Shown here one piece after another: positions 1 through 6,930 of a stretch of DNA of 6,930 nucleotides (its first letter is position 1; every line of letters begins with the position of its first letter). The notes under the pieces were generated by a model, which saw nothing but the letters and a program-made list of their open reading frames with translations, was not told the origin of the DNA and ran no database searches. Source of the DNA: an uncultured Bryobacteraceae bacterium (GTDB lineage Bacteria; Acidobacteriota; Terriglobia; Bryobacterales; Bryobacteraceae); contig CAKZVG010000683.1 of NCBI GenBank assembly GCA_937921835.1, positions 1-6,930 of the forward strand, in the 5' to 3' direction. The translations under genes and the position numbers were made by a program.

Positions 1-3000
1 AGCGGCGTTCCGCTTTGGAAGGTGACGATGCCGTTCACCTGCCAGCCTCCGAAGAGGGCTTGCACAAAGCCTTTCGCCGCCGGGCCGAAACGGCGGCCGC
101 CGCCGAACGGCAGTTCATACACCACGCTGGTCACGAAGCGGTGCGCAATGTCCTGGCTGGCGAGGGCGCGGCTGGCGGCCACGTCATAGGTGTTCTGGTG
201 CGTCGTCCCGGTGTCGATCAGCTTCGCCCAGGTGTAGGACCCTTCGAATGTCATGCCGCCGGAAAAGCGCCGCCGGAAGGTGTTTTGCCAGGAATGGTAG
301 ATGGAGTTCGAGCCGGCGTCGTACAGGGGCACGATGGAGGTGAACTGCGGATACGGCCGCAGCAACTGCGCGCGGCTGATGCGCGGCGACAGATGCACGC
401 CGTTGTTCACGACGCCATAGAAGGGGTTGTCAACCAGCTCGTTGAGCCGCGAGCCGAGCGCCAGGTGGCGCGGGTCGAGCTGGTTGATGTCCATGCCGCT
501 TTCCGTGCTGCGGTGCAGATAGAGCCCGCGGTTGCCCACATAGGCGGTTTCCAGCAGGATTTCGCCCGGCAGTTCCCGCTGAACCGTGAAGTTCCACATG
601 ATGTTCCAGGGCGAGGGCGAGTCCTGCAAGAACGCCTGAAGATTGGCGCCCGCCTGCGTCAGCAGGCCGTCGGCCGGCCCCGGCACGTCACGGAAGCCCT
701 CGGGGTAAGGATTGCGGAGGGTGTTGAAGGGAGTGTTGCCGCCGTCGACCGTGGTGACCCACAGGTACTCGACCCGGAAGCCGAACGGTCCGACCGTGCC
801 CTGCGCCGCCTGCCGCGAAGGACCGAAGAAATGGCCGTAGCCGGCGCGCACCACGGTCTTGCTGTCCAACTGGTAGGCCACGCCCAGGCGCGGGGCGAGG
901 TTGTTGAAGTCCCGGTTGAACTGGTAGCGCGGGTTGCCGTCCACGCCGACAAAGCGGACGCCGCCATACAGCTCCGGGAATCCGGGAACCTTGCCGGAGA
1001 GCGGCGAGCGGGCGGCGGGATCAAACCAGTTCATGCGGTTGTAGCGTTCCGTGCGGGGGAAGTCGATGTCGTAGCGCACTCCGAGGTTGAGCGTGAGACG
1101 GGAGGTGAGGCGCCAGTCGTCCTGAAGATACCAGGCGTGATAGAAGCTCTGCGAGGCGACGTTCTTCCAGTTGCGGATCAGGGTGTTGCCGGAAGTGCCC
1201 GTGCCCAGCAACAGGGAAGCGATGCTGTTGCCGGCGGTGGCGCTGGCGCGCGCCGGGTTCGGTCCCTGCGTGAAGGCCTGGCTGAAGTTGAAGGTGCCGG
1301 CCGCGCGGGCTTCCCACACGTTGACGCGGATCATCCGCCCCTCCCAGCCAAACTTCACGGTGTGGGTTCCAGTGGTTTTGGTCAGGTTGCTCAGCGCGGT
1401 GTAGGTGTTGAAGCTGCTGTGGCGGTGATCGCCTCCCCCGAGGCTGACGTATCCGCTGGCGCCGAAGCGCGGGAACATCTGCCGGTCGACGACGCCGTCG
1501 ATGGCCGCGGGCAAACCCAGGCTGGAGGGTTTGAATCCCAGCCCCTGATTGTTATAGTTGAACTCCGATCGGGAAAGGCCCACGCGGGCGGTGAGAATCA
1601 GCCTGGGACTGAGCGTGTTCGAGTAATCGATGGCCCCGGAGGGCTGATCCACTCCCTGAATGATGCGCCCCTCGGCGACGGCCAGATCCGCGGGGAACAA
1701 CTCCGGCGGGGCGTTGATGTTGTCGCGCCAGGAGAATCGCGCCAGCAGGCGCTGCCGTTCGTTGAGGTAATGGTCCAGCCGCACGTCATACTGATTCAGG
1801 TCATAGCGTTGGGCGCCCGAGTTGTAGTAATTGTTGGCGTTTGTCACCGCGTTTCCAGCCGTGTTCGGCGGCGGGAAATACTTCATCACGTTTTGCGCCA
1901 CCGGATCGAACAGGCTGCGCGGGATGACGTTGCCCGGAAACGGGTCGCGCAGGAAACCGCCCGCCGGATTGGCGCGCGTGGTGAAGGGATTGAAGATCTC
2001 GATCAACTGCCCGTTGGCGGCGCGGGTGGCGGAAAAATCGCCGTTGCGCTGGAGTGCGGTGGGGACCGTGGTGGTGGTGCTGGCGAAGGATCTCTGCCGG
2101 AGTCCTTCATAGCCGGCCAGGAAGAAGGTCCGGTTTTTCACCACCGGCCCGGACGCTTGCGCTCCGAACTGGCTGCGCTTGAAGCTGCCAAGCGCGAGAC
2201 CGAGGCGGTTATTGAAGAAGTCGTTGGCGTCCAGCCGGGAGTTGCGGAGGAACTCGAAGACGCTGCCGTGAAACTCGTTGGTGCCGGACTTGTACACCAC
2301 GTTCACGATGCCCCCGTTGCTGCGCCCGAACTCGGCCGGATAACTGGCGCCAAGCACCTTGAACTCCGCCACCGCGTCCACCGGCGGAAAGGTGGAGTTG
2401 CCGGAGAAGCCGTTGACCGTGGGATGCGCCGTGCTGACGCCGTCCACCATCACGTCCAACATCGAGTTGCGCGCGCCGTTGATCCCGTAGCTGGTGCCGT
2501 AGAACGAGTCCACGCTCCCGGTCACGCCCGGCGTCAGAAACAGCAGCGTGAACACGTTGCGCGAGTTCAAGGGTAGAGACAGGATGCGGCGGTTATCGAC
2601 GACTTTGCCGAGGGTGGTGTCGCTGGTTTCAAGCAGCGGCGCCGCCGCAATCACCTCGACCGACTGGCTGACGTCGCCGACTTCGAGGGTCAGGTCCACC
2701 CTGGCCTGCTGCTGTATGGCCAGCACGATGCCGCGGCGGACAAATGTCTTGAACCCGGCGGCCGTCACCTCCAGCTCGTACTCGCCGCGTTCCAGATTCG
2801 GCGCCGCGTAATTTCCTTCGTCGTTGGTTTCCACCTTTACGGAGCGGCTCGTGCCGAGGTTGGTCACGCGAACGGCGGCTTTGGGAATCACCGCCCCGGC
2901 GGGATCCGTCACGGTCCCCAGAATCCGGCCGGTGAACGTCTGAGAGAACGCCAGCGGCAAGCTCAGCGCCGCCGCGCCGAGAAATCGCGCAAACCTGGTC

Positions 3001-3002
3001 AT
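1..3002 (-). CDS. TonB-dependent receptor, Oar-like, with N-terminal carboxypeptidase-regulatory-like domain (C-terminus beyond left edge)
   Basis: This gene likely encodes a TonB-energised outer-membrane receptor that imports a large or scarce substrate. The ATG at 3000-3002 follows a strong AGGAGG, and the frame stays open for 1000 codons to the window edge, so the end is missing. Residues 1-20 look like a Sec signal peptide (MTRFARF, then a hydrophobic run, ending AFS before QT). Residues about 25-108 form a CarboxypepD_reg-like/Cna-B-like fold ([32 protein letters not shown]). Residues about 120-245 are the plug, with [48 protein letters not shown] and [12 protein letters not shown], all typical of the Acidobacteriota/Oar-like family. 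The rest is beta-barrel, rich in Asn, Tyr and Phe, and near the edge reads [11 protein letters not shown] and [16 protein letters not shown], which in relatives lies roughly 100 residues before the end. I see no clear TonB box. The substrate cannot be read from sequence. The divergent sulfatase hints at a sulfated glycan, by inference only. Confidence 0.93.
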   Translation of the reverse strand, partial: MTRFARFLGAAALSLPLAFSQTFTGRILGTVTDPAGAVIPKAAVRVTNLGTSRSVKVETNDEGNYAAPNLERGEYELEVTAAGFKTFVRRGIVLAIQQQARVDLTLEVGDVSQSVEVIAAAPLLETSDTTLGKVVDNRRILSLPLNSRNVFTLLFLTPGVTGSVDSFYGTSYGINGARNSMLDVMVDGVSTAHPTVNGFSGNSTFPPVDAVAEFKVLGASYPAEFGRSNGGIVNVVYKSGTNEFHGSVFEFLRNSRLDANDFFNNRLGLALGSFKRSQFGAQASGPVVKNRTFFLAGYEGLRQRSFASTTTTVPTALQRNGDFSATRAANGQLIEIFNPFTTRANPAGGFLRDPFPGNVIPRSLFDPVAQNVMKYFPPPNTAGNAVTNANNYYNSGAQRYDLNQYDVRLDHYLNERQRLLARFSWRDNINAPPELFPADLAVAEGRIIQGVDQPSGAIDYSNTLSPRLILTARVGLSRSEFNYNNQGLGFKPSSLGLPAAIDGVVDRQMFPRFGASGYVSLGGGDHRHSSFNTYTALSNLTKTTGTHTVKFGWEGRMIRVNVWEARAAGTFNFSQAFTQGPNPARASATAGNSIASLLLGTGTSGNTLIRNWKNVASQSFYHAWYLQDDWRLTSRLTLNLGVRYDIDFPRTERYNRMNWFDPAARSPLSGKVPGFPELYGGVRFVGVDGNPRYQFNRDFNNLAPRLGVAYQLDSKTVVRAGYGHFFGPSRQAAQGTVGPFGFRVEYLWVTTVDGGNTPFNTLRNPYPEGFRDVPGPADGLLTQAGANLQAFLQDSPSPWNIMWNFTVQRELPGEILLETAYVGNRGLYLHRSTESGMDINQLDPRHLALGSRLNELVDNPFYGVVNNGVHLSPRISRAQLLRPYPQFTSIVPLYDAGSNSIYHSWQNTFRRRFSGGMTFEGSYTWAKLIDTGTTHQNTYDVAASRALASQDIAHRFVTSVVYELPFGGGRRFGPAAKGFVQALFGGWQVNGIVTFQSGTP

Positions 3003-3010
3003 CGCGGAGT

Positions 3011-3016
3011 CCTCCT
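3011..3016 (-). promoter_or_regulatory. Shine-Dalgarno AGGAGG of the receptor gene
   Basis: On the minus strand a full AGGAGG lies 8 nt before the ATG at 3000-3002. It fixes the receptor start, because the ATG is directly followed by a signal-peptide sequence. Confidence 0.85.
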
Positions 3017-3047
3017 GGTTGGATTGGATTAGTACAGACCTCAGCCA

Positions 3048-3076
3048 AATATACCCAAAGAGACGTTTCAACTCAA
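3048..3076 (-). promoter_or_regulatory. Sigma70-type promoter for the receptor gene
   Basis: On the minus strand TTGAGT (3071-3076) and TATATT (3048-3053) are separated by exactly 17 nt, close to the TTGACA/TATAAT consensus. This AT-rich patch stands out from its GC-rich surroundings. Transcription would begin near 3041, giving a 5' leader of about 39 nt that includes the AGGAGG. The start site is predicted from spacing alone. Confidence 0.6.
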
Positions 3077-3093
3077 CGTAACAACCCGTTACG
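3077..3093. promoter_or_regulatory. Perfect inverted repeat, candidate operator between the divergent genes
   Basis: CGTAAC (3077-3082) and GTTACG (3088-3093) are perfect reverse complements around a 5-nt spacer AACCC. The repeat directly abuts the -35 hexamer of the receptor promoter and is centred about 44 bp upstream of its predicted start. An activator overlapping the -35 typically binds there, although a repressor could too. It also lies upstream of the sulfatase, so one dimeric regulator could govern both genes. No regulator gene is visible in the window, so the protein family is unknown. Confidence 0.45.
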
Positions 3094-3111
3094 GGAAGGT
3101 GACAGTCTACG

Positions 3112-3151
3112 GCGGCGCCCAGCGCGGCATCCGGGCGCCGCGCGGCGCCCG
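3112..3151. repeat. GC-rich repeat cluster with a 20-bp perfect palindrome in the sulfatase leader
   Basis: The 9-mer GCGGCGCCC occurs at 3112-3120 and again at 3142-3150, and its reverse complement GGGCGCCGC lies between them at 3133-3141. The central and right copies form a perfect 20-bp palindrome at 3132-3151. In plus-strand RNA the central copy could pair with the left copy (9-bp stem, 12-nt loop) or with the right copy (about 8 bp with a 4-nt loop), but not both. The cluster ends 18 nt before the GAGGA of the sulfatase. It may be a leader structure, a protein site or simply a by-product of high GC. No good promoter for the sulfatase is recognisable in 3094-3181. Confidence 0.4.
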
Positions 3152-3169
3152 CCGGGGGCCAGAATCTGC

Positions 3170-3174
3170 GAGGA
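3170..3174 (+). promoter_or_regulatory. Shine-Dalgarno GAGGA of the sulfatase gene
   Basis: GAGGA lies 7 nt before the ATG at 3182. It supports that start, which also gives an N-terminus beginning with a twin-arginine motif. Confidence 0.75.
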
Positions 3175-3181
3175 TACACAC

Positions 3182-4687
3182 ATGAACCGAAGAGATTTCC
3201 TTGGCACGGGCATGGCGGCCGCCGCCTTCGCGGCGGAGGCGCCGTTTTCCAAGCGCAACGTGGTGCTGTTCGTCGCCGACGACCATTCCCCCGACATGGG
3301 CTGCTACGGCAACAGCGTGATCCGCACGCCCAACATGGACCGCCTGGCGAAGGAGGGAACACGCTTCAGCCACGCGTTCTGCACCACCGCCAGTTGCTCG
3401 GCCAGCCGCTCGGTGATTCTCACCGGCCTTCAGAACCACGCCAACGGCCACTACGGGCACCAGCACAGCTACCACAAGTTCAGCAGCTTCGACAACATCG
3501 TGTCGCTGCCCGTGTACCTGCACCATGCCGGCTACCGCACGGCGCGCTGCGGCAAGTACCATGTGGCGCCGGAGCCGGTCTACCAGTTCAGCACCGTGAT
3601 CAAGGGAGTGAGCCGCAATCCGGTGCAGATGGCCGACAACTGCCGCGCCTTCATCGAACAAAATTCGGACAAACCGTTTTTTCTCTATTTCTGCACCGAC
3701 GATCCGCACCGCTCCGGAGACTTCGCCGACGAACTGCCGCACCGGCCCAACCGCTTCGGGAATCCCGCGCCGGGATCGAGGGGCTACCCGGGCGTCACGG
3801 AATCGACCTACGATCCCCGGGAAGTCCGGGTGCCGGGATTCCTTCCCGATACGCCGGCCGCGCGCGCCGAACTGGCGCAGTATTACCAGTCGATCTCGCG
3901 CATCGACCAGGGCGTCGGCCGCCTGATGCAGATCCTGCGCGAGGCTGGGAAACTCGACGAAACGCTCTTCATCTACATCTCCGACCACGGCATCGCCATG
4001 CCGAACGCCAAGACCACCCTGTACGAAGGCGGAATGAACTCGCCCTGCGTGATACGGAATCCCTATGTCGCGGCGCGCGGTGTGGTCAACGACGCCATGA
4101 TCAGTTGGACGGATCTGGCGCCTACGATTCTGGATTTCGCGGGCGCGCTCGATCGCAAAACCGGAACGGTGAAAAAGGAAATTCTGGACCGGATACCGGC
4201 CAACAAGTCGCGCATCGATCCGCAGACCACCCCGAGGGTCCGGCCGGGCGAATTCCACGGCCGCTCGTTTCTCTCGCTGGCCGGCCAGGAGTCGGCGCAG
4301 GGCTGGGATGCGGTCTACGCCTCGCACACCTTCCACGAGATTCAGATGTACTATCCCATGCGCGTGGTGCGCGAGCGGCGCTACAAGCTCATCTGGAACA
4401 TCGCCCATCCGCTGCCCTATCCGTTCGCGAGCGACCTTTGGGCGGCGCCCACCTGGCAGGCCCAGTACCAGCAGGGCCTGGACACGCCTTACGGCCCGCG
4501 GACCGTACGGGACTACATGTACCGGCCGAAGTTCGAGCTGTTCGATCTCCAGAACGATCCCTATGAACGCGAGAACCTCGCCGCCGATCCGAAACACGCC
4601 GCCCTGCTCCAGGAGTTCAAGGACAAGCTGCGCGCCTTCCAGAAGCGCACCGCCGACCCGTGGATCATGAAGTGGGATTACGAGTAA
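3182..4687 (+). CDS. Tat-exported Cys-type sulfatase, N-sulfoglucosamine sulfohydrolase (SGSH)-like
   Basis: This enzyme probably hydrolyses sulfate esters or N-sulfates on sugars outside the cytoplasm. It has 501 residues against about 502 for human [13 protein letters not shown] at the N-terminus is a twin-arginine motif, with likely cleavage near residue 20 (AEA). The sulfatase core shows metal ligands D33-D34, the formylglycine site C72-S-A-S-R76 followed by LTG (80-82), GKYH with K125 and H127, DDPHR with H176, SDHG with D268-H269, and K277. From remembered family sequences, several stretches mark the SGSH branch: [47 protein letters not shown], and the C-terminal [10 protein letters not shown] and ADPWIM. 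Residues about 322-358 appear longer than in human SGSH. The signature has Ala where Pro is usual. It is transcribed away from the receptor gene. Sulfatase activity is near certain. N-sulfatase specificity is inferred, since bacterial members may act on other sulfated sugars. No maturase is nearby. Confidence 0.95.
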   Translation: MNRRDFLGTGMAAAAFAAEAPFSKRNVVLFVADDHSPDMGCYGNSVIRTPNMDRLAKEGTRFSHAFCTTASCSASRSVILTGLQNHANGHYGHQHSYHKFSSFDNIVSLPVYLHHAGYRTARCGKYHVAPEPVYQFSTVIKGVSRNPVQMADNCRAFIEQNSDKPFFLYFCTDDPHRSGDFADELPHRPNRFGNPAPGSRGYPGVTESTYDPREVRVPGFLPDTPAARAELAQYYQSISRIDQGVGRLMQILREAGKLDETLFIYISDHGIAMPNAKTTLYEGGMNSPCVIRNPYVAARGVVNDAMISWTDLAPTILDFAGALDRKTGTVKKEILDRIPANKSRIDPQTTPRVRPGEFHGRSFLSLAGQESAQGWDAVYASHTFHEIQMYYPMRVVRERRYKLIWNIAHPLPYPFASDLWAAPTWQAQYQQGLDTPYGPRTVRDYMYRPKFELFDLQNDPYERENLAADPKHAALLQEFKDKLRAFQKRTADPWIMKWDYE

Positions 4688-4693
4688 GTGGTA

Positions 4694-4764
4694 GGCCGGC
4701 AAGTCATGTCGCGGCGCGCGCTTCGGGAACGCCTTGGCCGCCACGCCCGTTTGCTTGCCCGGCC
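4694..4764. repeat. Imperfect long-range inverted repeat downstream of the sulfatase
   Basis: GGCCGGCAAG at 4694-4703 pairs with CTTGCCCGGCC at 4754-4764, with one bulged C and a spacer of about 50 nt. It begins 7 nt after the sulfatase stop. It could fold at the 3' end of that transcript, but the long spacer and GC background make chance plausible. The rest of 4688-4785 holds no convincing gene. Confidence 0.2.
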
Positions 4765-4785
4765 GCCGGCGCCTTCCATCGGACC

Positions 4786-4807
4786 GTGGCGCGACAGCAA
4801 GCGCCAC
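4786..4807. terminator. Candidate hairpin between convergent genes
   Basis: GTGGCGC (4786-4792) and GCGCCAC (4801-4807) form a perfect 7-bp stem with an 8-nt loop. It lies 11 nt past the stop codon of the SNF2 gene (minus strand) and 98 nt past the sulfatase stop (plus strand). Neither strand has a T-tract after the stem, so it is not a classical Rho-independent terminator. It may stabilise a 3' end or assist Rho-dependent termination. An overlapping alternative stem, AAGCGC (4799-4804) with GCGCTT (4811-4816), exists. Confidence 0.3.
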
Positions 4808-4818
4808 CTCGCGCTTCG

Positions 4819-6930
4819 CTACGGGCGCAACGGATCGCGCGCTGAGCCGAGCGCCGACAGCAGTCCGGACAGCGCGCTGGCCAGCCGCTCGCCAGTGGCG
4901 GGATCAGGCAGCGGCAGCGTGAGCACCGGGCGGTTGGTGCGCGGGTCGTTCCGGACCGATTCCGACAGCCAGCGCTGAAGCGGGCTGACGGATGATCCGG
5001 CGGCGGGCGAGGCGAGCGTTTCGAGGAACCTCAGGCCCGCTTCGAGCAGGCCGGCCGCCGCTTGCGCGACCGGCTGCCGCTGCGCGGCGGGAAGTGGGGC
5101 GGCGGGCGCCGGCGGCGTTGGCGGCGCGGCCGCCGGTGGGGCGGGAAGCGCCGTCTTGGCCGGCAGCGCGGCGGCCGGAAGAGGCGCCGGCGGTGCGGCG
5201 TCAATCACGGGTTTCGGCCGCGCGGGCTGGGACGCGAACACCTCCTTCACCACTTGCAACACGCTCTTGCGTCCAAGCGCGGCGAAGCTGACTTCGGCCG
5301 CCGGGGAATCGAAGACGCCGGCGAAGAGCGACTTCTTCAGGCGGATGGTTTCCCAGACCCGCTCCTCGATCGACTCCGAGGTCAGAAAGTGGATCACCTG
5401 CACGGGATGACGCTGTCCAAGGCGGTGGACGCGCCCAATGCGCTGCTCCAGGCGCGCCGGGTTCCAGGGCGGCTCGAAGTTGATGACCGCCGAGGCGGCT
5501 TGCAGGTTGAGCCCGACGCCGCCCGCGTCGGTGGACAGGAACACGCGGCATTCCGGGTCTTCGCGGAAGCGGCTGATCAACGCGCCGCGCTTGCGCGCCG
5601 GGACCGAGCCGTGCAGCGACACGAAGCCGATGCCGAGCTTGGCGAGTTCCTCGCCGGCCAGGTGGGTCATGCGCTCGTACTCGCTGAAGACCACTACCTT
5701 GCGGCGCTCCTCGATCACCAGTTCGCGGACGATTTCGCGGAATTCGTCGAGCTTGGGCGAGTGGCGGGTGGATTTGTCGAACAAAAACGTTGAGTCGCAC
5801 AGCATGCGCATGTTCTGGATGCAGCAGGTGATGCGGCGCAGGTCGATTTCCGAAAGCCAGCCCTGGCGCTCCCACTTGCGCATGATGCCGGCCAGGATGT
5901 CACTCTGCTCGTAGTAGGGAGCGGCCTGCTCCCTGGTCAGCGGCACGCGGAAGACCTGGTCGGTGCGGGCGGGCAGTTGCGTGAGGACTTCGGCGCGGGT
6001 GCGGCGCAGCAGGATGGGCTCCAGTTGGGCGTGGATGCGGTCCAGGCCGCGGTAGCCGAGCAGGCGCCCCTTTTCGTCCTCGACGCGGTGCTCCTTGAGG
6101 AAGCGGAAGGCGGGGCCGAGGCGGCGGCCGTCGACGAACTCCACCACCGAGAACAGTTCCTCGAGTTTGTTTTCAAGCGGCGTGCCGGTGAGCACGAAGG
6201 CGTAGCGGCTCTTCAACTGCTTGATGGTGCGCGCGGTGGCGGTGGCCCAGTTGCGGATGCGCTGCGCCTCGTCGAGGATGATCAGGTCCGGCCGCATGCG
6301 GTGCATGTGCTCCAGGTCCTTGAGGACCACCTCGTAGCTGGTCAGGTTGAAGAACGCCGGCGCCGCGTAGAGCGCCTTGCGGCGCGGCAGAAGGCCGTCG
6401 ATGACCTGCGCCGGAAGGCCGGTGAACTTCTCGATTTCGGTCTTCCACTGGTACTTGACCGAGGCGGGCGCGATCACCAGCACGCGCTCGATGCCGCGGC
6501 GGCGGCGCAGCAGTTCCGCGGCCGCCAGCGCCTGCACCGTCTTGCCGAGGCCCATGTCGTCGGCCAGCACGACGCGCCCGCGCGCGGCGGCGAACAGCGC
6601 GCCGCGTACCTGGTAGGGGAGCAGTCCGGTCTTGAGCACGCCGGCCAGCGGGTCCTTGCCGCGTTTCAGCGCCGCCAGCATCTGGCGCTCCCACTTGAGA
6701 CCTTCGGCGATTTCGTTTTCGCGGTCCAGGAATTCGAGGACGTCGCTGTAGACCACCGCCTGGTCGTCGAGCGCGCGCAGGCGCTCGATCACTTCTTCAA
6801 AGCGCCCGTACGATTCCGGACGCAGCAGCCCGTTGGCGTCGAAGTGCTTGGCGGCGAGCGCCAGCAGCCCTTCCGAGGGCGCGTCGGGCAGGCGCAGGCG
6901 CACCTGGATGCGCTCGCCGTATTGCAGCGA
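4819..6930 (-). CDS. SNF2-family (SF2) DNA-dependent ATPase/helicase, C-terminal part (N-terminus beyond right edge)
   Basis: This is a Swi2/Snf2-type motor that uses ATP to move along DNA or remodel protein-DNA complexes. The frame is open through the right edge (upstream residues SLQYGERIQ), so the GTG at 6901-6903 is unlikely to be the true start. Residues below count from that GTG. Lobe 1 has motif I DDMGLGKT (115-122), Ia VLVIAPASVKYQW (141-153), II DEAQ (211-214) and III LTGTPLENK (238-246). Lobe 2 has VVVFSEYERM (403-412), STDAGGVGLNLQAA (457-470) and motif VI EQRIGRVHRLGQ (486-497), with PPWNPARLEQR typical of SNF2. A Pro/Ala-rich linker (about 561-617) follows, then a small tail (about 615-690) I do not recognise. 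The stop is TAG at 4819-4821. In bacterial relatives the missing N-terminus often carries SWIM-type zinc or other DNA-binding modules, which cannot be tested here. The exact role is unknown. It is convergent with the sulfatase and probably unrelated. Confidence 0.95.
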   Translation of the reverse strand, partial: SLQYGERIQVRLRLPDAPSEGLLALAAKHFDANGLLRPESYGRFEEVIERLRALDDQAVVYSDVLEFLDRENEIAEGLKWERQMLAALKRGKDPLAGVLKTGLLPYQVRGALFAAARGRVVLADDMGLGKTVQALAAAELLRRRRGIERVLVIAPASVKYQWKTEIEKFTGLPAQVIDGLLPRRKALYAAPAFFNLTSYEVVLKDLEHMHRMRPDLIILDEAQRIRNWATATARTIKQLKSRYAFVLTGTPLENKLEELFSVVEFVDGRRLGPAFRFLKEHRVEDEKGRLLGYRGLDRIHAQLEPILLRRTRAEVLTQLPARTDQVFRVPLTREQAAPYYEQSDILAGIMRKWERQGWLSEIDLRRITCCIQNMRMLCDSTFLFDKSTRHSPKLDEFREIVRELVIEERRKVVVFSEYERMTHLAGEELAKLGIGFVSLHGSVPARKRGALISRFREDPECRVFLSTDAGGVGLNLQAASAVINFEPPWNPARLEQRIGRVHRLGQRHPVQVIHFLTSESIEERVWETIRLKKSLFAGVFDSPAAEVSFAALGRKSVLQVVKEVFASQPARPKPVIDAAPPAPLPAAALPAKTALPAPPAAAPPTPPAPAAPLPAAQRQPVAQAAAGLLEAGLRFLETLASPAAGSSVSPLQRWLSESVRNDPRTNRPVLTLPLPDPATGERLASALSGLLSALGSARDPLRP
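5053..5223 (-). other. Pro/Ala-rich low-complexity linker within the SNF2 protein
   Basis: Residues about 561-617 after the GTG at 6901-6903 are almost only Pro and Ala, with scattered Leu, Lys, Thr and Gln (for example PAPPAAAPPTPPAPAAPLP). This looks like a flexible tether between the ATPase lobes and a C-terminal tail of about 75 residues. The tail contains LLEAGLRFLETL, PLQRWLSESVRNDPRTNRP and a final predicted helix. The coding DNA is extremely GC-rich and therefore prone to length variation. Confidence 0.7.

Noticed and set aside
15..2576. An 853-codon open frame on the plus strand.
   Set aside because: It lies wholly antisense to the TonB-dependent receptor, whose minus-strand frame has a signal peptide, recognisable domains, an AGGAGG and a promoter. 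The antisense translation is low-complexity Arg/Ala/Gly/Val with no recognisable domain, as expected opposite a GC-rich gene.
2629..3048. A 139-codon minus-strand frame starting upstream of the receptor ATG.
   Set aside because: It is in a different frame from the receptor and covers the same DNA as its signal peptide and regulatory-like domain. It also starts upstream of the AGGAGG, close to the predicted -10 box and slightly upstream of the predicted transcription start.
3394..4566. A 390-codon plus-strand frame overlapping the sulfatase in another frame.
   Set aside because: Its composition is Arg/Gly/Pro/Ala-rich with no domain, and it sits inside a gene with clear catalytic motifs.
3107..4807. 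A 566-codon open frame on the minus strand.
   Set aside because: It is antisense to the full-length sulfatase and runs through both intergenic regions. Its translation resembles no family I know, and the sulfatase motifs on the other strand are decisive.
4688..4978. Small plus-strand frames covering the spacer after the sulfatase.
   Set aside because: They have no convincing ribosome-binding site, run into the SNF2 gene on the opposite strand, and have Arg/Ser/Ala-rich translations without domains.
5053..5223. Repetitive GC-rich DNA that could be taken for a tandem repeat array or a CRISPR-like element.
   Set aside because: There is no fixed repeat unit or spacer structure. It is in-frame Pro/Ala codon usage within the SNF2 linker.
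5062..5793. A 243-codon plus-strand frame opposite the SNF2 gene, plus similar frames at 4992-5291, 5201-5875 and 6173-6694.
   Set aside because: All are shadows of the SNF2 coding region, whose helicase motifs I to VI are intact in the minus-strand frame ending at 4819.
6901..6903. GTG as the true start of the SNF2 gene.
   Set aside because: The frame continues without a stop to the window edge. No clear Shine-Dalgarno precedes this GTG, and the preceding residues read smoothly into it.

Overview
The window is GC-rich bacterial chromosome with three real protein-coding genes, two of them cut by the window edges. The best phylum-level guess is Acidobacteriota of the Solibacter/Bryobacter type. 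This is an inference from the Oar-like TonB-dependent receptor with an N-terminal carboxypeptidase-regulatory-like domain, a family greatly expanded in that group, together with a Tat-exported sulfatase and high GC. No rRNA, tRNA or other taxonomic marker is present to confirm it.

Layout. Positions 3-3002 (minus strand, open at the left edge) hold about 1000 residues of an outer-membrane TonB-dependent receptor. Positions 3003-3181 are a divergent regulatory region. It contains a good sigma70-type promoter and Shine-Dalgarno for the receptor, a perfect 6-5-6 inverted repeat abutting the -35 box, and a cluster of GC-rich repeats forming a 20-bp perfect palindrome in the presumed leader of the next gene. 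Positions 3182-4687 (plus) encode a complete 501-residue Cys-type sulfatase that resembles N-sulfoglucosamine sulfohydrolase (heparan N-sulfatase, SGSH) along its whole length. Positions 4688-4818 are a convergent intergenic spacer with one clean hairpin. Positions 4819-6930 (minus, open at the right edge) encode the two RecA-like lobes and C-terminal tail of a SNF2-family (SF2) DNA-dependent ATPase.

How the genes may work together. The receptor and sulfatase are divergently transcribed from one short region. An outer-membrane receptor beside an exported sulfatase suggests uptake and desulfation of a sulfated glycan or amino sugar, but the pairing is inferred from position only. No glycoside hydrolase, polysaccharide lyase, transporter or sulfatase-maturating enzyme is visible. 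The SNF2 ATPase has no evident link to the other two and is probably just a convergent neighbour.

I see no mobile element, CRISPR array, RNA gene or clear new multigene system. The most useful leads are the divergent control region and the sulfatase's SGSH-like identity with an altered maturation motif. Several very long open frames lie antisense to the real genes and are shadows caused by GC-rich codon use.
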